A stretch of DNA of 64,000 nucleotides from Solwaraspora sp. WMMA2065 (GTDB taxonomy: Bacteria; Actinomycetota; Actinomycetes; Mycobacteriales; Micromonosporaceae): positions 1,426,001 through 1,490,000 of the forward strand of contig NZ_CP128361.1 in NCBI RefSeq assembly GCF_030345075.1, in the 5' to 3' direction. The position numbers were made by a program, and so were the translations under genes. This document shows positions 34,664 to 44,311 of this stretch, one piece after another. The notes beneath the pieces are model-generated. The model made no database searches and had not been told where the DNA came from. It saw nothing but the letters and a program-made list of their open reading frames with translations. Each line of letters starts with the position of its first letter. Position 1 is the stretch's first letter.

Positions 34664-34685
34664 GGCGATGGCAGAATACGTGCTC

Positions 34686-35042
34686 ATGTACGCACGCGAC
34701 AACGCTGCAGGTGCCACGGATGGGCAGCAGCAACCGACCGGCGCGCAGGTCGACACGGCGGTGACCGCGTTGAAGATGCTGGCCGACCCGACCCGGCTAC
34801 GCCTGCTGTGGCAGCTGCGCGACGGCGAACACGACGTCGGCACCCTCGCGGCGGCGGTCGGCGCCGCGAGGCCCGCCGTGTCGCAGCACCTGGCGAAACT
34901 GCTGCTCGCCGGCCTGGTCGCCAGCCGCCGTGACGGCCGCCGGGTGCTCTACCGGGCACGCGGCGGCCACGTCCGCCGCCTGGTCACCGAGGCCCTGTAC
35001 GCCGCCGACCATTACCTGACCGGAACCCCCGACCACGACTGA
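34686..35042 (+). CDS. ArsR/SmtB family metal-responsive repressor
   Basis: The 118-residue protein has the winged HTH ALKMLADPTRLRLLWQLRDG, then VGTLAAAVGAARPAVSQHLA, and the wing RRDGRRVLYRARGGHVRRLV. The C-terminal DHYLTGTPDHD, together with His in the wing helix, could form the alpha-5 metal site of SmtB/CzrA-like zinc sensors. It likely represses itself and the divergent CDF exporter. An upstream in-frame ATG at 34662 would overlap the CDF start. Confidence 0.88.
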   Translation: MYARDNAAGATDGQQQPTGAQVDTAVTALKMLADPTRLRLLWQLRDGEHDVGTLAAAVGAARPAVSQHLAKLLLAGLVASRRDGRRVLYRARGGHVRRLVTEALYAADHYLTGTPDHD

Positions 35043-35117
35043 TCCCACATTGCCGGCTGGCCCGGCCGGCTAGAACGAGTGTCGGCCGACGTCGACGGCT
35101 GACTAGCATCACCGGCC

Positions 35118-35732
35118 GTGGATGACAGACGGTGGCGGGATCCGCAGTGGTTGGCCTGGGTGCGGGACTGGATCGACGGCCGGCTCGCCGCGGTGCAGCT
35201 CGACCTGGCCGACGACGTCGACGACCTGCTCGCCCTCGGCGTGCCCGACCGGCGGCTGGCCACCCTGCCGCAGGCGTACGCACGGATCATCGACGTCGTC
35301 GGCGCCGAGCGACGGTTCCGCGACGCGGCACCGATGGTGGCCGACCTGTGCGCCGAGCTCGCGCAGTACGGGCTGCCGGAGCTGCTGCAGCACGACGACC
35401 TGCACGACGCGCAGGTCTTCGTCCGCGACGGCCGCCACCTCATCATGGACTGGGGCGACGCCTGCGTGTCGCACCCGTTCCTCACCCTGTCGGTCACCCT
35501 CGACGGTGGGCTGGCGTGGGGGCTCGACGACGTGCGGGACTCGGTCGACACCTCGCCGTTCCGGGACGCCTACCTGGCGCCGTACGCCGAACGGTTCACC
35601 GGCGACCTGGTGGCCGCGACCCGGGTGGCATCGCGCCTGGGCTGGGTGTGCCGCGCGGTCAACGGGCACCTGCCCGGCGACGACAAGCAGACCCTGACCC
35701 GACTGCGGATGTTCCTCGACGGCCGACCGTAG
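35118..35732 (+). CDS. Phosphotransferase (APH fold) with a missing N-lobe
   Basis: The 204-residue product has the APH catalytic loop LLQHDDLHDAQVFV and the metal motif IMDWGDACVSHP, but the ATP-binding N-lobe of this roughly 330-residue family is not there. The first 25 residues (RRWRDPQWLAWVRDWIDGRLAA) look like the normal N-terminus. They run directly into VQLDLADDVDDLLALGVPDR, which normally comes after the N-lobe. This suggests an internal in-frame deletion. It may be inactive. GTG start at 35118. Confidence 0.65.
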   Translation: MDDRRWRDPQWLAWVRDWIDGRLAAVQLDLADDVDDLLALGVPDRRLATLPQAYARIIDVVGAERRFRDAAPMVADLCAELAQYGLPELLQHDDLHDAQVFVRDGRHLIMDWGDACVSHPFLTLSVTLDGGLAWGLDDVRDSVDTSPFRDAYLAPYAERFTGDLVAATRVASRLGWVCRAVNGHLPGDDKQTLTRLRMFLDGRP

Positions 35733-35758
35733 CCCTCCGTACGACACGCGAGGCCGAC

Positions 35759-35797
35759 TGAATACGGCAAGGAAGCAACCGTTCCTCGCCGTATTCA
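35759..35797. repeat. Long inverted repeat upstream of the rifampicin monooxygenase
   Basis: TGAATACGGC (35759-35768) and GCCGTATTCA (35788-35797) are perfect inverted arms, and the inner bases AGGAA/TTCCT extend the stem with one mismatch. It may terminate the upstream kinase gene or bind a regulator of rox. Confidence 0.5.
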
Positions 35798-35813
35798 ACG
35801 TATATCGCATAGG

Positions 35814-35832
35814 GGGCCTTGCGGCAAGACCC
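35814..35832. promoter_or_regulatory. Rifamycin-associated element (RAE)
   Basis: GGGCCTTGCGGCAAGACCC matches the 19-bp inverted-repeat RAE (GGG-x-CTTGC-G-GCAAG-x-CCC) found upstream of rifampicin-inactivating genes in actinomycetes. It sits 119 bases before the rox start and implies induction by rifamycins. Confidence 0.7.
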
Positions 35833-35929
35833 GGGTCGCGGCGCAGAATGTGCGACCGAAGCCGTCAGCTGCGAAAACGCGCGGATTCACGTACGTGTGT
35901 CCGCTGATCGACGCTGCCCGGATGGCTGA

Positions 35930-37432
<1,503 letters not shown>

Positions 37433-37471
37433 GGCCAGCTCGCGACGGGATCGCCCGCTACCCTGTATGAC

Positions 37472-37831
37472 GTGAGACGCAGCGAAGCCGAGGGTGGCAT
37501 CGTGCCGTACCTGGCTCGGCCGGGTCGTCGCGCGGCAGTCGTTGCTGACCTCGCGCAGCTGCGCGGACCAGTCAGTGGCGTCGTCGAGTTGCCGCATCGG
37601 CTGCACTGGCAGCCCGACCGCCGGGTCAACCTCGACAACCCCGCACTGCTGCGGTGGATGTACGAAACCGTCCTGGTCGAGGCGGTCACCCCGGTCGAGC
37701 TGGTCACCTGGCTGCACGGCCCGACGCTGGTCCGGCTCTGGCCGGACCTGTGGGTTCCACGTGGCGTCAGACAGGCCTGGGAGCAACGGCACCCGCAGCT
37801 GCGCAGCGCCCACCAGCCCGCCGCCGCGTGA
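37472..37831 (+). CDS. Putative antitoxin partner of the nucleotidyltransferase
   Basis: The 119-residue protein is not recognised by motif. It is Arg/Leu/Trp-rich (VPYLARPGRRAAVVADLAQL, then NPALLRWMYETVLVEA and LWPDLWVPRGVRQAWEQRHP) and recurs next to AbiEii-type nucleotidyltransferases in actinomycetes. Its stop overlaps the GTG of the downstream gene (GTGA), the coupling expected for antitoxin-toxin pairs. A later GTG at 37502 could be the real start. Confidence 0.6.
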   Translation: MRRSEAEGGIVPYLARPGRRAAVVADLAQLRGPVSGVVELPHRLHWQPDRRVNLDNPALLRWMYETVLVEAVTPVELVTWLHGPTLVRLWPDLWVPRGVRQAWEQRHPQLRSAHQPAAA

Positions 37832-38490
37832 CATCAGAGGAGTTCCAGGCCGAGGTGGCACGGCTGGCGCTCGCCGTGGCCCAGCGACACGGCTTCGCGT
37901 TAGCAGGCGGACACGCGCTGATCGCATACGGCGTGGTGGACCGGCCGACCGAAGACGTCGACCTGTTCACGGACCAGTCCGGTGGGGTCACCGCGGCTGC
38001 CGACCTGGTGATGTCGACCCTGAGTCGTGCTGGACTGCACGTCGAGGCGGTCACGGATTCAGCCGACCTCGGCGACGTCTTCGACGGTTTCGAGCATGAT
38101 CTCGTCGAGTGCGAGGTGCGTCGCGGGGACCAGACGGTGCGGCTGCAGATGGTGCGGTTCGACCGGCACCACCAGCCGGTCATGATGCAGATCGGGCCGG
38201 TGCTGCACCTTGATGACGTGGTTGCCTCAAAGGTGGTGGCACTCGCTACCCGGGCTGCCCCTCGCGATTACATCGATACTGCCGCCGCCCTAGCCCGCTA
38301 CTCCAGAAATCGGCTGATCCAGCTCGCCCGGCAGGCGGATTCTGGTCTGACCGAGGAGGACTTCACCGATGCCATGCAGCGGCTGGACCGGATGGACGAC
38401 GCCGTCTTCCGCGAGATCTATGGGCTGACCGCGACACAGGTCAACGAGATTCGCCACTGCTTCTCCACCTGGCCGAGGTTTGCGCCCTGA
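37828..38490 (+). CDS. AbiEii-like nucleotidyltransferase (probable toxin)
   Basis: The 220-residue protein has the nucleotidyltransferase site FALAGGHALIAYG then RPTEDVDLFTD (GG...DxD) near residues 20-50 and a helical C-terminal part (ARYSRNRLIQLARQAD, EEDFTDAMQRLDRMDD). It fits the AbiEii/AbiGii or MenT-type group, whose members block growth by modifying tRNA or other targets with nucleotides. With the upstream 119-residue protein it forms a likely type IV-like toxin-antitoxin or phage-exclusion pair. Confidence 0.75.
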   Translation: MTSEEFQAEVARLALAVAQRHGFALAGGHALIAYGVVDRPTEDVDLFTDQSGGVTAAADLVMSTLSRAGLHVEAVTDSADLGDVFDGFEHDLVECEVRRGDQTVRLQMVRFDRHHQPVMMQIGPVLHLDDVVASKVVALATRAAPRDYIDTAAALARYSRNRLIQLARQADSGLTEEDFTDAMQRLDRMDDAVFREIYGLTATQVNEIRHCFSTWPRFAP

Positions 38491-38602
38491 CCCAAGCGGG
38501 CAGGCGGCCCGGTAGGTTGGGGCTGTCTCGGTGAGCGGCCACGTACGCATGGTCAGGTGGCCGGTCCACCGTGGCGCTGAGCGGACAGGGGAGGCCCCTC
38601 GG

Positions 38603-39262
38603 GTGAAGATCATCGCGTTGTCCTGCACACAGAAGCGTCTGCCGTCGCTGACCGACGCGCTGCTCGAGGCGGCGATCAGCGGTGTCGTCCGGGAGGTCAG
38701 CGACGCGCGGATCCAGCGGATCCGGTTGATCGACCATCGCATCGCGATGTGCGAGGGCGAGGACACCTGCCTGGACCCCGAGGTGGGTCGGTGCACACTC
38801 GACGACGACTTCGCGCAGGTCGTCGACCTGGCCGAGGGCGCGCAGGCGATGCTGCTCGCCATGCCCGTGTACGCGGGCAACGTACCGGCGGTGTTGAAGA
38901 TCTTCCAGGAGCGGTTGAAGAGTTTCATGAACGCCGGGCAGCGCCCGTTCGGCAACCTGCTGGTGGGGACGATCGTGCATTCGCGCACGATGCTGACCGA
39001 GCCCGCGCTGGGTTCGTTGTTCCCGTGGTACCTGCGGCTACGGAACAGGAACGTGGCGTCGGCGTGCGTCGCCCAGGGCGAGCATCAGGACCTGACCCGT
39101 ACCGCGGCGGTCGACCTGTGTGTGGCGGTGGGCCGGCAGCTCGCCATGACACTCGACGTCAGCCGGTCACCGGCGGACGCGCGGACGGCGTTGCCGGTGG
39201 TTCAACCGCCGGTCCGGCCCCGCTGCGGCGACCCGGCCGCGTCGTCGCCTTCCGGCGGGTGA
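38603..39262 (+). CDS. Flavodoxin-like NAD(P)H-dependent FMN reductase family protein
   Basis: The 219-residue protein starts IIALSCTQKRLPSLTDALLE, where the strand and phosphate loop bind FMN. It has a Cys-containing loop (AMCEGEDTCLDPEVGRC) and LLAMPVYAGNVPAVLKIFQERL, typical of flavodoxin-fold multimeric reductases. The electron partner and substrate are unknown. The GTG at 38603 lies behind GGGGAGG. Its 3' end overlaps the convergent gene at 39202-39741 by 61 bases. Confidence 0.75.
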   Translation: MKIIALSCTQKRLPSLTDALLEAAISGVVREVSDARIQRIRLIDHRIAMCEGEDTCLDPEVGRCTLDDDFAQVVDLAEGAQAMLLAMPVYAGNVPAVLKIFQERLKSFMNAGQRPFGNLLVGTIVHSRTMLTEPALGSLFPWYLRLRNRNVASACVAQGEHQDLTRTAAVDLCVAVGRQLAMTLDVSRSPADARTALPVVQPPVRPRCGDPAASSPSGG

Positions 39263-39741
39263 GCGGACTCCGCGCGCCAGGTGCACCCGTCGCCGGCCTG
39301 GTCGCACGACACCGTGACGTCCGGTTCCACGTAGCGGGCGGCGATCGCCGTGTTGAGTTTCTGGCAGTACGGGCACGGCGACGAGAACGTCAGCACGACG
39401 CCGGCGCGGGCGGCCCGTCTGCGGTACCGAAGGATCCCGCAGTCGGCGTTGCGCAGGACGGTGCCCGAGGGTTGTGGCTCGCGGGTCACCGCCGAGTCGT
39501 ACAGCAACAGTTGACGCTGCAGCCGGGTCATGAAGTGGTCGGTGGCGGACACTCCGGCGGGCCGTTGCGCCCGCAGCAGTTCCGCGGTGATGCGCGAGTT
39601 TGCCTGGATCCACGCGGCCAGGCCTTCCTCGCCGTGTTCTCCCAGGATGAACTCCTCTGCGGCCGCCTGGGCCTCGAAGAACCGTTGGCGCCACAGGTCG
39701 ACCTTCTCGGCCGGGTCGAGTGCGGACGGTTCACTGGTCAT
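39202..39741 (-). CDS. Cys-rich protein of unknown function in tailoring operon
   Basis: I do not recognise it securely. The 179-residue protein has a helical first part (EKVDLWRQRFFEAQAAAEEF, LGEHGEEGLAAWIQAN), then a Cys-containing part, with RNADCGILRY, SPCPYCQKLN and SCDQAGDGCTW spaced as if binding metal. It vaguely resembles ATC-hydrolase-type small proteins of natural-product clusters. Its start overlaps the CMD gene by 11 bases, so it is the last gene of the six-gene operon. Confidence 0.55.
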   Translation of the reverse strand: MTSEPSALDPAEKVDLWRQRFFEAQAAAEEFILGEHGEEGLAAWIQANSRITAELLRAQRPAGVSATDHFMTRLQRQLLLYDSAVTREPQPSGTVLRNADCGILRYRRRAARAGVVLTFSSPCPYCQKLNTAIAARYVEPDVTVSCDQAGDGCTWRAESAHPPEGDDAAGSPQRGRTGG

Positions 39742-40123
39742 CGTCCGGGTCCTTCCCGGTGACGCCGTCCAGCTCGGCGAAGACCTCCTGGGCGACGCGC
39801 AACCCGTTGTTGGCGACCGGCCAGCCACCGTAGTAGGCGAGCTGAATAATGACTTCGACGATTTTCTCCCGCGACATCCCGAGGTGCATGGCGGCACCGA
39901 TGTGGCCGCGCAGCTCCCAGTCGGTGCGCGCCAGCGTGACCGCGGTCAACGCGACCAGTTCGCGTTCCTCGACGCTCAGGTGCGGGCGGGTCCAGATCTC
40001 GCCGAACAGGTGGTCGACGGTGATCTGCAGGAACTCCGGGTAGGAACCGGGGCGCGGTTCGCGGCCGAAGACCTGCTGGAACATGGCCTCGCCCCGGTCA
40101 CGTCGGGCAGCCGGCCGGTCCAT
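39731..40123 (-). CDS. Carboxymuconolactone decarboxylase (CMD) family protein
   Basis: The 130-residue helical protein has the CMD pattern LSVEERELVALTAVTLARTD, then ELRGHIGAAMHLGMSREKIVEV and QLAYYGGWPVANNGLRVA. It lacks the CxxC of AhpD, so it is more like CmdC/4-carboxymuconolactone decarboxylases, which act on lactones from aromatic breakdown. It lies between the MFS and Cys-rich genes with tiny gaps, in the same operon as a ring-hydroxylating dioxygenase. Confidence 0.85.
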   Translation of the reverse strand: MDRPAARRDRGEAMFQQVFGREPRPGSYPEFLQITVDHLFGEIWTRPHLSVEERELVALTAVTLARTDWELRGHIGAAMHLGMSREKIVEVIIQLAYYGGWPVANNGLRVAQEVFAELDGVTGKDPDDDQ

Positions 40124-40127
40124 GTGA

Positions 40128-41357
40128 TCAACTCCTTCGGGTCGGTGGGACAGCGGTCGTCGGTCGAACCGTGGTCAACGTCCACGCCGCCGCGAAGGCG
40201 ACGACCAGCAGCGCGGCGCCGCTGCCGAAGGCGGCCGCAGCGCCCGCCTGCTCGGCGACGAGCCCGACGACGACCGGGCCGACGACGGCGCCGACGTCGG
40301 TGCACATCGAGAAGACGGCGACGCCGCTGCCGGCCCGGCCGGCGACGACGTCACCGATCAGCGCGGCCGGCGCGGCGTTGAGCAGAGCTGATCCCGCCGC
40401 GTACGCGCAGAGTCCGACGACGAGCCAGGGGTAGGTGTCCACGAACACCAGGGCGGTGATCGCCGTCGCGGCCACCCCGGTGCCGGCGATCATGGCGGGG
40501 CGCCGCCCGGCCCGGTCGACGACCCGGCCGGCCGGGACGATCAGCAACGCCTGGACGACGGCGGAGATGGTGAACGCCCACCCGACCCAGGCCACGTCGT
40601 GTCCCCACGCGACGACCACCGTGGGCACCAGCGCGCTGCGTAGTCCGAAAAGGACCCAGCCCTGCGCCAGCGCCGCCGTACAGGCCACCAGGTAGCGCCG
40701 GTCCCGCAGCAGGACCGGCAGCCGGACTGCGGCACGGCCCGGGTCCGTGCCGTGGCGCGCGTCGGTCCGCAGCACCGCCAGGGTCAGCACCGTGGCGGCC
40801 AGCAGCAGCGCGGCGTACACCAGGAACGGCGCGGACAGGGCGATGAGCGCGAGCAGCCCGCCGAGCGCGGGCCCGCAGATGCCGCCGAGCAGGAAGCCGG
40901 CCTCGAACACGGCGCTGGCCCGGCCCCGCTGGTCGGCGGGGGCGACCGCCAGCAGTGTCGCCAGCGCGGACACCGAGAACAGCACCGAGCCGACGCCGCC
41001 GAGGCCGCGGAACACGAGCAGCTGCCCGTACGATCCGGCGAACGCCGCCAGGGCCGAGCAGACCGCGCACAGCAGCAGGCCGGCGACCAGGACCCGCCGT
41101 TCGCCGAACCAAGCTGCGAGCCGGCCGCAGAACGGGCTGGTGGCCAGCCGCATCAACGCGAACAGGGCGACGAGCGCGCCGATCTGGGCGGGCCCGGCCC
41201 CGAACGTCGCCGCGTACACCGGGAGCACCGGCAGCACCAGTCCCAGGCCCAGCATGACGCAGCCACCGACGACGCTGAGGACGTACACCTCGCGGGGCAG
41301 ACCCGGCGGCCCGAAGGCGGCGACGGGTGGGGCGCCGCCCGGGGTGGCCGCCGTCAC
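40128..41357 (-). CDS. MFS transporter
   Basis: The 409-residue protein has 12 predicted membrane helices and the MFS motif A-like loop RLATSPFCGRLAAWFGERRV between helices 2 and 3, repeated as GRVVDRAGRRPAM in the second half. This suggests a proton-driven drug/metabolite exporter. GTG start at 41357, seven bases after the dioxygenase beta stop. It probably exports the product of the operon. Confidence 0.85.
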   Translation of the reverse strand: MTAATPGGAPPVAAFGPPGLPREVYVLSVVGGCVMLGLGLVLPVLPVYAATFGAGPAQIGALVALFALMRLATSPFCGRLAAWFGERRVLVAGLLLCAVCSALAAFAGSYGQLLVFRGLGGVGSVLFSVSALATLLAVAPADQRGRASAVFEAGFLLGGICGPALGGLLALIALSAPFLVYAALLLAATVLTLAVLRTDARHGTDPGRAAVRLPVLLRDRRYLVACTAALAQGWVLFGLRSALVPTVVVAWGHDVAWVGWAFTISAVVQALLIVPAGRVVDRAGRRPAMIAGTGVAATAITALVFVDTYPWLVVGLCAYAAGSALLNAAPAALIGDVVAGRAGSGVAVFSMCTDVGAVVGPVVVGLVAEQAGAAAAFGSGAALLVVAFAAAWTLTTVRPTTAVPPTRRS

Positions 41358-41364
41358 TGGCCGG

Positions 41365-41877
41365 TCACAGGATGATGCTGAGCTTGCCGTGCTCGTACAG
41401 CGTCTCGTGGTCGAGCACGACGAGCCGGCGGCGGACCCGGAACATCCCGCCGTCGACGACGAGTTCGAACCGGTACTTGCCGACGTACGCGTCGGAGCGT
41501 CCGTGCCCGAACCGGTGCACGACGACGTTCGCCGCCACGTCGAGGTGGGTGCCCCGGTCGGCCAGGATCTCCACGTTTGTGATCATCCGGTTGGTCCGCG
41601 ACCGGGGGTTCTCGCACCACACCTCGCCGTTGAGTAGCTGTTCGATGCGCTGGCGCAGCCGGGCGGCGTCGTCGTCGATGAGCCCGAGCGCGTCGGCCGT
41701 GTCGCCCCGCACGTCGGTGGCCGGCACCGAGTAGCGGATGTCGGCGGTCAGTATCTCGTCGTACCACTGGCGCAGCCGCCACTCGTCGAGCAGCCGCGCC
41801 TCCCGGAAGAGGAACTGGCTCACCCGGTGCCACAGCCGCACCTGGGCCTCGTCGTCGACCGTCAGCTCGGTGATCAT
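41365..41877 (-). CDS. Aromatic-ring-hydroxylating dioxygenase, beta subunit
   Basis: The 170-residue NTF2-like protein has the beta-subunit pattern FLFREARLLDEWRLRQWYDE, then DIRYSVPATD, NPRSRTNRMITNVEI and VGKYRFELVVDGGMFRVRRR. It would pair with the Rieske alpha subunit as an alpha3beta3 oxygenase. The ATG at 41877 is 11 bases from AAGGGG; the GTG at 41886 overlaps the alpha stop (GTGA) and is the alternative start. Confidence 0.9.
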   Translation of the reverse strand: MITELTVDDEAQVRLWHRVSQFLFREARLLDEWRLRQWYDEILTADIRYSVPATDVRGDTADALGLIDDDAARLRQRIEQLLNGEVWCENPRSRTNRMITNVEILADRGTHLDVAANVVVHRFGHGRSDAYVGKYRFELVVDGGMFRVRRRLVVLDHETLYEHGKLSIIL

Positions 41878-41882
41878 CGTCG

Positions 41883-43148
41883 TCACGCCCCTTGCATCAG
41901 CCGGTCCCACTGCCGCCAGAACTCGCGGGCGGGAAGCTCGTCGGTGGTCTCCGGGACCGCCTTGTTCATGCCGCGCGACAGGTCCGAGTAGCGGACCGCG
42001 CGGTTGAGGTACCCCCGCTGGCACGACTCGATGATCTCGATGTCGTCGGGGGTGGCGAAGCCGGCGGGACCGAGGAACGTCAGATAGTGGCTCTTGCGCA
42101 GTTCCCGGATGTCGGGGTCCTCGTCTCGGGGGGCCAGGGCGACCGAGGTGATCGCCATCTGGTCCGCGCCGACCGGGTCGATCTTGCGGATGGTGATCGC
42201 GATCGCGTCGATGATCATGAGGTTGGGGAAGATCAGCAACGCGCGGTTGGTGCCGGTGATCCGTTCGGCGCGTTGCGCACCGAACCGGTCGACGAACCGG
42301 GCGGCCGTCGCCTCGATCCGGGGCCGCACCTCGGCGCCGAACATCGGCGTCCAGTAGGCGAGCGGGCGGGCCGCCGCCGGTGGCAGCTCGTTGGCCCCGT
42401 GCCCCAGCCCGAGGGCGCGGCCGAAGCCGCCCCGGCGTCGCGGTGGCACCGACCCCAGCGACTCCATGTAGCTGACGTACCGCTTGTGCAGGGCCCGGAA
42501 GTGGTAGATGTCGACGCTGTTCTCCATCATCAGCTTCCAGTTGGCCCGGGCGCCGTGCAGCTGCGCACCCTGGATCACCTCCATCCCGACCTCCGACTGG
42601 TCGTCGATCAGGTCGAGGTACTCCGTGGCACCCGCCAGGTACTCGGTCAGGGTGCGCGGCTGCTCCGGGTTGAAGGTGACGAACACGAAACCCCGGTAAC
42701 TGTCGCTGCGGTGCCGCGCCAGGCCGAAGTCCGCCTTACGGAAACCTGGCCCGTACCCGTCCGGGATCGGCACGCCGACCAGGTCGCCCTGAGTGGAGAA
42801 CGTCCAGTCGTGGTAAGGACACCGGAACGACCGGGCCTGCCCGGCCGGCTGTGAGCAGATCAGCGCCCCGCGGTGGGTGCAGCTGTTCGCGAACACCCGG
42901 ACCACTCCGTCGGAGCCGCGTGTCATCACGACTGGGCGCCCGCCGACGTCGCGTGCCACGTACGAGCCCGGCCCGGGCACCTCCGACTCGTGCCCGACGT
43001 ACAACCAGCAGCGATCGAAGATCCTGGTCGTCTCCTGCGCTGCCAGGTCGTCGTCGGTGTAGGCGCGACGGTCCACCTGGAACGAGAGCCGTTCGAGATC
43101 GTCCACCACGATCGGGTCGACCACCGGCCGCTGCAGTTCGATCGTCAC
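41883..43148 (-). CDS. Rieske aromatic-ring-hydroxylating dioxygenase, alpha subunit
   Basis: The 421-residue protein has a Rieske 2Fe-2S site, CTHRGALIC and CPYHDWTF (CxH...CxxH), at about 90-125. The mononuclear iron site lies in ENSVDIYHFRALHKR (DxxHxxxxH), with a late Asp expected near IEIIES. It adds dioxygen to an aromatic substrate using electrons from a reductase that is not seen in the window. GTG start at 43148 overlaps the glycosyltransferase stop (GTGA) and has GGGAGGGG six bases upstream. Confidence 0.92.
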   Translation of the reverse strand: MTIELQRPVVDPIVVDDLERLSFQVDRRAYTDDDLAAQETTRIFDRCWLYVGHESEVPGPGSYVARDVGGRPVVMTRGSDGVVRVFANSCTHRGALICSQPAGQARSFRCPYHDWTFSTQGDLVGVPIPDGYGPGFRKADFGLARHRSDSYRGFVFVTFNPEQPRTLTEYLAGATEYLDLIDDQSEVGMEVIQGAQLHGARANWKLMMENSVDIYHFRALHKRYVSYMESLGSVPPRRRGGFGRALGLGHGANELPPAAARPLAYWTPMFGAEVRPRIEATAARFVDRFGAQRAERITGTNRALLIFPNLMIIDAIAITIRKIDPVGADQMAITSVALAPRDEDPDIRELRKSHYLTFLGPAGFATPDDIEIIESCQRGYLNRAVRYSDLSRGMNKAVPETTDELPAREFWRQWDRLMQGA

Positions 43149-44311
43149 CGTTGCCCCTCCCGTTGAAGCGTCTCGATCGTGCCGATGACCAGCTCGGCGG
43201 TGCGCGCGGCGGAGTCGCCGCACTGCGGCCGCGCCGCGCGCAGCCGGGCCCGGTAGTCCCGGGCGGGGTCGAGCAGATCAGTGACCGCGTCAGTGACCGC
43301 CTGCTCGGTGACGCCCGCCGGCTCCAACGCCGTGCCGAAGCCCGCGCTGTCCACGAAGTACGCCTGGATGGGCTGGTCAACGGCCAGCGGGATCACCAGC
43401 ATCGGGGTCTGCGCACGGATCGACTCCGCCACCGAGTTGTATCCGCCGTGGGTGATGAACACGTCGGCGCGTTCGAGCACCTCGCGTTGCGGCAGGTACG
43501 GGGCGGTGAGCACGTCGTCGGGCAGCGCCAGCTCCTCGGTGAGGTCGCCGACCGACGCGATCACCTGCGCCCCGGTCGCCGCCGCTCCGGTGATCACCGT
43601 ACGCAGCAGGTCCGGCCGTCGGTAGAAGATCGTGCCGAAGGAGACGTACACCAGCGGACGGTCGGGGTCGATCCGGTCCAGGCGGGGGAAGGTGACCTCG
43701 TCGCCGCGGGCGCCCGCCGCACCGGGCAGGCCGACCAGCTGCACCCCGTCGTCGGTGACCGCGTCGTCGCCGACCAGGGCGGGGATCGTCGGCATCAGAT
43801 TGAGAATCGGTGAACGCGCCGAATGGGTACGCATCGACCACATCACCCCGTGCCTGGTCAGATAGTTACCGACTTGTTCGTCGTACAGCCAGCGACCGCG
43901 CCGATGGGCAGCGGGGCACACCCCACCCAGATTGGCCCAGATCATCCCGTACGGCACGCCGGACGCATGTGTGCCGACCATGGCCGACGCGGTGACCGGC
44001 AGCGAGTCGACGAGCACGAAATCCGGTGCCGTCGCGCGCAGTACGTCGGCTGTCTGCTCGGCCACCGGCGACAACTGCAGCATCGGGCCGATCTTCGCCG
44101 GATCGTCGCTCCACGGTGCCATCTCGACCTGCCCGACCGCGTGCACCTCCGCCTTGCCCAGGGCCTGGCCGCGCTGCTCGTCGAGCACGCCACCGTCGGC
44201 CGACAACAGCAGCAACGCGACGTCACTGCCGGCGGACTGAAGCGCATTGACCACGGGAATGTACGGATTCAGGTGGCCGTGTTGAGTGGTGGTGAGCAGG
44301 GCGACACGCAT
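43145..44311 (-). CDS. MGT/GT1 family glycosyltransferase
   Basis: The 388-residue GT-B enzyme starts RVALLTTTQHGHLNPYIPVV (acceptor His) and has the donor signature VFITHGGYNSVAESIRAQTP then IPLAVDQPIQ. It resembles macrolide or polyketide glycosyltransferases using UDP- or dTDP-sugars. It is the first gene of the minus-strand operon, followed by the Rieske oxygenase with an overlapping stop and start. ATG at 44326 is another possible start. Confidence 0.88.
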   Translation of the reverse strand: MRVALLTTTQHGHLNPYIPVVNALQSAGSDVALLLLSADGGVLDEQRGQALGKAEVHAVGQVEMAPWSDDPAKIGPMLQLSPVAEQTADVLRATAPDFVLVDSLPVTASAMVGTHASGVPYGMIWANLGGVCPAAHRRGRWLYDEQVGNYLTRHGVMWSMRTHSARSPILNLMPTIPALVGDDAVTDDGVQLVGLPGAAGARGDEVTFPRLDRIDPDRPLVYVSFGTIFYRRPDLLRTVITGAAATGAQVIASVGDLTEELALPDDVLTAPYLPQREVLERADVFITHGGYNSVAESIRAQTPMLVIPLAVDQPIQAYFVDSAGFGTALEPAGVTEQAVTDAVTDLLDPARDYRARLRAARPQCGDSAARTAELVIGTIETLQREGQR

